Positions 58,601-64,000 of a stretch of 64,000 nucleotides of DNA are shown piece by piece. The notes beneath the pieces are model-generated. The model was not told the DNA's origin. It did not search any database and was given only the letters and a program-made list of their open reading frames with translations. A program made the position numbers and the translations under genes. The DNA is from Zizania palustris (lineage: Eukaryota > Streptophyta > Magnoliopsida > Poales > Poaceae): assembly GCA_019279435.1 (NCBI GenBank), contig JAAALK010000081.1, positions 60,069,318-60,133,317 on the forward strand, written 5' to 3'. Position 1 is the stretch's first letter; each line of letters starts with the position of its first letter.

Positions 58601-59027
58601 GAGGGGGCTGACGGGTGGGGCCGGGTTGTCGGGTGCGCGCGAGGGGGGAATGGTTTCGGCGCCGACAGGTGGGGCCCATGTGTCAGTCTAAGGCGAGCGC
58701 GGTAACGGGCTGGGCCGGCCGGGAGAGAGAGAAGGGAGGGAGAGGAGCCCATTACTGTTCTATTACTTTTCTGAATAAAAATAATTCCAGAAAATAGATT
58801 AAAGATTAGGGCTACTTCCAAGGCTGGTAAAAATTTATAAAAATTCTCAAAATTATATTTTGGCCTTAGGATCATATACAAAAAGTTTCACCTCCTAATT
58901 TGGTCATCTACTCTATGTTGTAGTTCAAAAGGGTATAAAAGGGATTTAAAAGTATTTTCTGAAATAATAATTCCCAGAAATTGAATTTAATAATATTTTT
59001 ATTGGTTTGAAAATTTGGGGTGTCACA
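55635..59027 (-). mobile_element. 3' LTR of Tekay-type chromovirus I
   Basis: A 3393-bp LTR that on the minus strand starts TGTGACACCCC at 59027 and ends CGGGGCGCTACA at 55635. The polypurine tract complement follows on its right. GGTGC at 55630-55634 is the flanking bases and likely one target-duplication copy. A possible TATA (CCTATTTAAA, minus) is at 58279-58288. About 57540-58760 is strikingly GC- and CpG-rich, which produces several overlapping open frames (57867-58691) that I do not count as genes. Only this LTR is in the window. Confidence 0.88.
58279..58288 (-). promoter_or_regulatory. Possible TATA box of LTR I
   Basis: CCTATTTAAA on the minus strand about 740 bp into the LTR, inside the GC-rich block. 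Confidence 0.4.
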
Positions 59028-59046
59028 AACCTATCCCCCTTACAAG
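59028..59046 (-). other. Polypurine tract of element I
   Basis: The minus strand reads CTTGTAAGGGGGATAGG ahead of the LTR start TGTGACACC. Confidence 0.75.
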
Positions 59047-59071
59047 AATCTCGTCCTCGAGATTGGAACGT

Positions 59072-62000
59072 TTACTCGAATAGCTCGGGGTATTGGGCTT
59101 TCAGCTCATCTTCTTTTTCCCAAGTGGCTTCTTCTGCGGGATGGTTGTTCCATTGGACTTTGCAGAAGCGGACGATGCGACTTCTAGTTACTCTCTCCTT
59201 GGTTTCCAAAATCTTGACGGGTCTCTCTATGTAGGTCAAGTCTTCTTGGACATTGAGCTGCTGAAGGTCGGCTTGCTCGGTGGGTACACGGAGGCACTTC
59301 TTCAGTTGAGAGACATGGAACACATCATGAACTCCTGCCAAGGATGGAGGCAGTTCAAGTTGATATGCCACTTCTCCTTGTCGTCGGAGGATCTGGAAAG
59401 GTCCGACGTAGCGGGGTGCTAGTTTGCCTTTCATGTTGAACCTCTGAGTGCCACGGAGGGGAGTGACCCGGAGGTAGACATAATCGCCCTCCTCAAAGGC
59501 TAGATCTCTTCGACGGTTGTCGGCATAGCTCTTCTGCCTGGATTGGGCTGCCTTCAGTCGGTCTCTTATGATTTTAACCTTCTCTTCAGCTTCTCTCAAT
59601 AGGTCAGTCCCAAACAGTTGTGATTCTCCAGTTTGATCCCAGAGCAACGGCGTTCTGCACTTACGCCCATAGAGTGCTTCGAACGGGGACATTTGCAGGC
59701 TGGCTTGATAGCTGTTGTTGTAGGAGAACTCTGCGTAAGGTAAGTTCTTGTCCCACATTCCGCCAAAGTCTAGAGCACAAGCTCTAAGCATATCCTCCAA
59801 TATCTGGTTGACCCTTTCGGTTTGACCGTCGGTCTGCGGATGATAGGCGGTGCTAAAGTTCAGCCGGGTGCCGAGTTCCTCTTGAAGGTTCTTCCAAAAC
59901 TTGGAGGTAAACTGACTCCCGCGGTCAGATACAATCTTCTTGGGAACTCCGTGGAGGCACACGATCCGGGTCATATACAACTCAGCCAACTTGGCGACAG
60001 TGTAAGTTGTCTTGACCGGGACGAAGTGAGCTACCTTGGTGAGTCTATCAACGATCACCCAGATAGAATCATGACCAGCTTGGGTCCGGGGTAGTCCTGT
60101 GATGAAGTCCATTCCTATCTCTTCCCACTTCCATTCAGGGACTTTGAGGGGTTGAAGAAGTCCGGCAGGTCTCTGATGCTCTGCCTTGACTCGCCGACAT
60201 GTATCGCACTTGGCCACATACTCAGCTATTTCTCTCTTCATGCTGACCCACCAATATTTCTCCTTTAGGTCTTGATACATCTTTGTACTCCCGGGATGGA
60301 TGGAGTATAGAGTATCGTGGGCTTCTTGAAGGATGAGAGTCTTCAACTCAGGTAGGTTGGGTACGCATACTCGGTTTCCGAACCAGATGGTACCATGTTC
60401 GTCCTCGGAGAATCCGGGGGCTTTACCCTTCCTCATGTTTTGCTGGATCTCCAGGATGTCTGGGTCTTCCTTCTGCTTCTCTCGGATCTGGTCTATTAAG
60501 ACAGGCCGAGACTCCAAGGCAGCGAGGTACTCTCGAGTGGTGATCCCTAGGTTTAGCCTTTCCATCTCTTTATAAAGTAGAGGAGCCTGGTCTTGAATCA
60601 TGATGGCATTGCAGTACCCTTTTCGACTAAGGGCGTCTGCCACCACGTTCGCTTTGCCCGGATGATAATGGATGCCCAAGTCGTAATCCTTGATCAGTTC
60701 CAACCATCTCCTTTGCCTGAGGTTCAGATCTGGTTGGGTGAATATGTACTTGAGGCTCTTGTGGTCGGTGAAGACCTCACACCGATTTCCCACAAGGTAA
60801 TGTCTCCATATCTTCAAGGCATGAACCACGGCTGCTAGTTCCAGGTCGTGGGTTGGGTAGTTCAGCTCATGTGGTCTCAACTGCCGGGAGGCGTAGGATA
60901 TCACCTTCCCTTCTTGCATTAAGACGCATCCCAATCCCTGACGAGAGGCATCACAGTAGACGTGGAAGTCTTTCCGGATGTCTGGCAGAGTCAGAATGGG
61001 AGCTGACACAAGCTTCTTCTTGAGGGTCTGGAAGCTTTCTTCGCAGTCGGGGGTCCAATCAAACTTCACCTCTTTCTGCAGAAGTCTGGTCATAGGCTTG
61101 GCGATCTTGGAAAAATTCTCGATGAACCGGCGGTAGTATCCGGCCAATCCGAGAAAACTCCGGATCTCGGTCACGGTCGTTGGCTGTAGCCAGTTGGTTA
61201 CCGCTTCAACGGTGGTTGGGTCCACTGCTATTCCTCCGGCAGATATAACATGGCCGAGGAACTTCACCTCAGACGACCAAAATTCGCATTTGCTGTATTT
61301 GGCGTACAGTTGCTGCTCCCTTAGCTTTCCGAGGGTCAGACGGAGGTGAGTCTCGTGTTCTTCCTTGGTCTTGGAGTAAACGAGGATATCGTCGATGAAT
61401 ACCACGATAAACTTGTCCAAGAACTCCATGAATACATTGTTCATCATGTTCATGAAAAAGGCCGGGGCATTCGTGAGTCCGAACGACATCACGGTGTACT
61501 CGTAGAGTCCATAGCGGGAGGTGAAGGCAGTCTTGGGTATATCTTCCTCCCTGATCCTTAATTGGTGATAACCTGACCTGAGGTCAATCTTGGAAAACAC
61601 CGAGGATCCTTTCAGCTGATCGAACAGGTCGTCGATCCGAGGCAATGGGTATTTGTTCTTGATAGTTACGTCGTTCAAGGCTCTATAGTCCACGCACATC
61701 CTTTTGGTCTTGTCCTTCTTCATGGCAAATATAACCGGTGCACCCCAAGGTGAGGTACTCGGTCGGATGTAACCTTTCTGCTCTAGGTCTTCGATGTTGC
61801 TCTTGACTTCGGCTAGTTCATTGGCGGCCATTCGGTATGGGCGCTTGGAGATTGGAGTGGTCCCCGGGACAAGCTCGATTCTGAATTCGATGTCCCGCTT
61901 GGGAGGCATTCCGGGCAGATCTTCGGGGAAAACATCTGCAAACTCCTTGACTATTGGCACCTCTTCAAGAGCTATTGAGCGAAGGGATGCTCCGAGTGGT

Positions 62001-63538
62001 TTGCGACTGACCATCCGGAAAGTGACGGTTACGCCTTCAGGACTGGTCACCGTGACGGACTTGTTGGCACAGTCGATCACTCCCTTGTGCTTCATCAACC
62101 AGTCCATACCTAGTATAAGGTCGAGTCCGGTGCATTGGATGAGGACAGGCTCGGCCCGAAACATCACTCCTTGGATGTCAAGTTGAACCTTAGGGCTGAA
62201 GAAGTGAGCTGAGGTCCTATTGCCGGGGGTGGCAATCACCATGGGAATGGGTAGAGGGAGCACGTCTAGATTGTTTGTTTTTGCAAAATCTTCCGAGACG
62301 AAAGAGTGGGTTGCTCCAGAGTCAAATAATATGACGGCCGGTACGGAATTCATAGTAAACGTACCGAGTACGACTTCAGGAGCCTCCTGAGCTTCCTCCG
62401 CGCTGATGTGGTTGACGCGGGCGCGAACCGCCTGGTGAGGTGCTGCGCCTTGGTTCTGCTTGGGGTGAGGACACTGGTGCGAATAGTGCCCTTCCTTGCG
62501 GCAGTTGAAGCAGACGACCGGCCTTCCTTGACGATCCCTCAAGATCGGGGCCTTGGCGGCCGGTGCCGGCTGAGCGGCCGGAGCTGGTGGAGCGGGGCGA
62601 GGATGCCCGGCGTTGGATCCACCGGCTGCGTGAGGTGGCCTATAGGCGGGCCGAGGATGGTAGGCGGGCGCTGGTGGCGGAGGGACGAAGCGGGGCCTCT
62701 GAGTGTTCGCCTGCTGGTGCTTGAAGGCGATCATCTTCCTCTTCTTGAGGTCCAGCTTGTTCTGCTCAGTCTCTTGGATGAGCGCTTTATTGACCAGCCG
62801 CTGGAAGTCGGCGAAGTCGGCGGCGACGAGCTGGATGGACAGCTCATCCTTAAGTCCCCTTAGGAACTTGGCTTGGCGGAGGGCGTCGGTGCGCACTTCC
62901 TCCGGTGCGTAGCGAGCGAGGCGGTTGAACTCATGGAGGTACTCCATGACAGTTCGGTTGCCTTGTTGCAGGTCGCGGAACTCCTGCTGCTTCACCGCGA
63001 TGACACCGGCGGGGACGTGGGCGGCACGAAAGGCGATGGTGAACTCCGCCCAAGTCACCATGTGGCCTTCTGGCTGGGACGCACGGTAGTTGTCCCACCA
63101 TTCAGCGGCGGGACCCTGGAGCTGGTGAGTGGCAAAGGCCACCCGCTCCCGGTCGGTGCAGGGGAGGAGGTCGAGCTTCTTCTCGATGGTGCGAAGCCAA
63201 TCTCCGGCCTCCATCGGGTTGGTTGTGCTCGAGAAGATGGGCGGGCGCACGCGCAAAAACTCGGAGAGTTGCGGAGCGGCCGCGGGTGCTAGTGCGCGAG
63301 GGGCTGGCTCCCCGTTCTGCAGACGGTCCAACTGAGCCTGTTGGTGCTGCATTTGGGTGAGGAGAGCGGTGATCAGATGGTTCTGATTCGCCATCATCTC
63401 CGCCAAGGTGGGGTGATTGGCGGAAGGCGACCCGGATTGGCGCGGGCCCGTTGCACCCCAGTTGGGTACCACGCCCTCAGGTGCATCTCGGCTTCCTCCT
63501 GCCCCGTTGTTGGAGCCGGTGTTCTGGTGGTCAGCCAT
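59072..63538 (-). CDS. Gag-pol polyprotein of Tekay-type Ty3/gypsy chromovirus (intact)
   Basis: One uninterrupted frame of 1488 codons from MADHQN at 63538; the frame is open 27 codons further upstream, but MADHQ fits the usual gag start. Numbering from the upstream Met (63619), gag covers residues 28-360 and the CCHC knuckle 370-383. The protease DSGAT is at 433-437 and RT spans about 585-760 with FIDD at 741-744. RNase H acidic residues are Asp890, Glu927, Asp952 and Asp996. The integrase zinc finger is His1101, His1108, Cys1138 and Cys1141. The integrase triad is Asp1171, Asp1232, Glu1268 (35 residues between the last two). A chromodomain lies at about 1459-1515. All catalytic residues I can check are present. 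In this lineage the chromodomain directs integration to heterochromatin. The element is possibly autonomous and recent. Confidence 0.93.
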   Translation of the reverse strand: MADHQNTGSNNGAGGSRDAPEGVVPNWGATGPRQSGSPSANHPTLAEMMANQNHLITALLTQMQHQQAQLDRLQNGEPAPRALAPAAAPQLSEFLRVRPPIFSSTTNPMEAGDWLRTIEKKLDLLPCTDRERVAFATHQLQGPAAEWWDNYRASQPEGHMVTWAEFTIAFRAAHVPAGVIAVKQQEFRDLQQGNRTVMEYLHEFNRLARYAPEEVRTDALRQAKFLRGLKDELSIQLVAADFADFQRLVNKALIQETEQNKLDLKKRKMIAFKHQQANTQRPRFVPPPPAPAYHPRPAYRPPHAAGGSNAGHPRPAPPAPAAQPAPAAKAPILRDRQGRPVVCFNCRKEGHYSHQCPHPKQNQGAAPHQAVRARVNHISAEEAQEAPEVVLGTFTMNSVPAVILFDSGATHSFVSEDFAKTNNLDVLPLPIPMVIATPGNRTSAHFFSPKVQLDIQGVMFRAEPVLIQCTGLDLILGMDWLMKHKGVIDCANKSVTVTSPEGVTVTFRMVSRKPLGASLRSIALEEVPIVKEFADVFPEDLPGMPPKRDIEFRIELVPGTTPISKRPYRMAANELAEVKSNIEDLEQKGYIRPSTSPWGAPVIFAMKKDKTKRMCVDYRALNDVTIKNKYPLPRIDDLFDQLKGSSVFSKIDLRSGYHQLRIREEDIPKTAFTSRYGLYEYTVMSFGLTNAPAFFMNMMNNVFMEFLDKFIVVFIDDILVYSKTKEEHETHLRLTLGKLREQQLYAKYSKCEFWSSEVKFLGHVISAGGIAVDPTTVEAVTNWLQPTTVTEIRSFLGLAGYYRRFIENFSKIAKPMTRLLQKEVKFDWTPDCEESFQTLKKKLVSAPILTLPDIRKDFHVYCDASRQGLGCVLMQEGKVISYASRQLRPHELNYPTHDLELAAVVHALKIWRHYLVGNRCEVFTDHKSLKYIFTQPDLNLRQRRWLELIKDYDLGIHYHPGKANVVADALSRKGYCNAIMIQDQAPLLYKEMERLNLGITTREYLAALESRPVLIDQIREKQKEDPDILEIQQNMRKGKAPGFSEDEHGTIWFGNRVCVPNLPELKTLILQEAHDTLYSIHPGSTKMYQDLKEKYWWVSMKREIAEYVAKCDTCRRVKAEHQRPAGLLQPLKVPEWKWEEIGMDFITGLPRTQAGHDSIWVIVDRLTKVAHFVPVKTTYTVAKLAELYMTRIVCLHGVPKKIVSDRGSQFTSKFWKNLQEELGTRLNFSTAYHPQTDGQTERVNQILEDMLRACALDFGGMWDKNLPYAEFSYNNSYQASLQMSPFEALYGRKCRTPLLWDQTGESQLFGTDLLREAEEKVKIIRDRLKAAQSRQKSYADNRRRDLAFEEGDYVYLRVTPLRGTQRFNMKGKLAPRYVGPFQILRRQGEVAYQLELPPSLAGVHDVFHVSQLKKCLRVPTEQADLQQLNVQEDLTYIERPVKILETKERVTRSRIVRFCKVQWNNHPAEEATWEKEDELKAQYPELFE

Positions 63539-63742
63539 CTTCTGAATATCCAAAGTGATAAAGCAAAAGATGACGAAACAATAATACAACCAAAAATACC
63601 ATATAGAATTCAAGCACATAAGTATATAGAGTGGTATAAATGTTCATTACAATCACGCTCTTATTCTACCCACAACACACTCGTCGCGGGTAGCACCACA
63701 TACAAAATAATTCTTTTTATTTATTCTCGCGTCTCCTAACGC
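63539..63742 (-). other. Leader of element I before gag
   Basis: Untranslated leader upstream of the gag start, AT-rich, without a recognisable motif in the window. The primer binding site and 5' LTR lie beyond 64000. Confidence 0.55.
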
Positions 63743-63997
63743 CTACTCGCCACCGGAGGCGGTCTCCGTGCTCTCGGAACCACGAGTGCGCGGCTCCAGA
63801 GGGATGGTGGGCTCGAGAAAATTCTCGATGATGGAGTCGGAGACGAGGCCGGGGCGTGGTGTAGGGGCGCTGGTGGAAGGCCTGGCGGGAGAGGGTCGTG
63901 GCGGGATCCTCTTGGGGCGAGGGAGGGGCTCACGGATAGGCTTCTTCTTCCTAGGAAGAAGAGGAACCATCTCAGCGATGTCCTTCTGCAGCTGCAT
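63743..63997 (-). CDS. Small upstream ORF in the leader of element I (uncharacterised)
   Basis: An 84-codon minus-strand frame (MQLQKDIAEMVPLLPRKKKP...), rich in Pro, Arg and Lys, with an acidic, Ser/Thr-rich end. It lies between the window edge and the gag start, so it is in the expected 5' leader. Its start may lie further upstream. I recognise no domain. An overlapping frame at 63736-63933 on the same strand suggests compositional bias, so coding status is uncertain. Confidence 0.35.
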   Translation of the reverse strand: MQLQKDIAEMVPLLPRKKKPIREPLPRPKRIPPRPSPARPSTSAPTPRPGLVSDSIIENFLEPTIPLEPRTRGSESTETASGGE

Positions 63998-64000
63998 GAT

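Noticed and set aside
57867..58881. Several GC-rich frames on both strands
   Set aside because: They lie in the GC-rich block of the Tekay LTR and have low-complexity Arg/Gly/Pro content.
59093..63739. Plus-strand frames opposite the Tekay polyprotein
   Set aside because: Shadows of the intact minus-strand gag-pol.
1..64000. Host genes, tRNA, rRNA or organelle insertions
   Set aside because: I found no frame with a recognisable host protein domain and no RNA-gene signature; what I can identify is explained by transposable elements.

Overview
This window is transposable-element-dense plant DNA, most likely from a grass (Poaceae). The evidence is the element content: SIRE/Maximus-type Ty1/copia elements with a tRNA-iMet primer binding site, Tat-lineage Ty3/gypsy elements carrying an antisense gene, a Tekay-type chromovirus, and a CACTA transposase relic. 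I see no host protein gene, tRNA, rRNA or CRISPR array. The species cannot be named from the sequence. All family names come from motifs I recognise, not from a database search. Letters A-K are labels used here for the separate elements.

Layout. 1-2405: minus-strand SIRE-type LTR (G-left). 2406-6030: broken CACTA TNP2-like transposase, minus strand, split by a solo LTR (2694-4163) with a perfect 5-bp target duplication. 6031-6890: two truncated LTR ends (K, J) fused back to back. 6891-12231: 3' half of Tat element C (antisense genes, then LTR). 12232-16357: SIRE element B. 16358-19114: LTR and 3' part of SIRE element A. 19115-20114: exactly 1000 N. 20115-21297: SIRE element G (LTR, PBS, gag start). 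21298 to about 23145: minus-strand LTR H. About 23146-32299: Tat element D (gag, pol, antisense gene, 3' LTR). 32300-37075: Tat element E (antisense genes, 3' LTR). 37076-41300: Tat element F on the minus strand. 41306-48282: element A (truncated 5' LTR, gag, deleted pol, 3' LTR). 48283-52411: element B. 52412-55634: element C. 55635-64000: Tekay element I on the minus strand, with an intact gag-pol frame and only its 3' LTR in the window.

Large-scale structure. 9009-19114 and 45523-55634 are near-identical inverted copies of the same nested A/B/C stack (about 10.1 kb). A second inverted pair, 1-446 and 20115-20561, is identical except at the edge of the N gap. Because the gap is a round 1000 N and both homologies meet it, the inverted layout could be real or could come from a misoriented contig. 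In the latter case the true arrangement would be direct repeats with a period near 44 kb. The right arm ends exactly at the Tekay LTR, and the left arm carries the matching empty site, so the Tekay insertion is younger than the duplication.

How the parts work. Only element I looks coding-competent. The others are decayed, with many nonsense codons of the CAG-to-TAG kind. The best candidate for an under-described system is the antisense gene set of the Tat elements. In C, D and E it has its own minus-strand TATA box, a conserved phase-1 intron and a Transposase_28-like domain, and in C and E a coiled-coil tail. A second small conserved antisense frame follows it in C, E and F.
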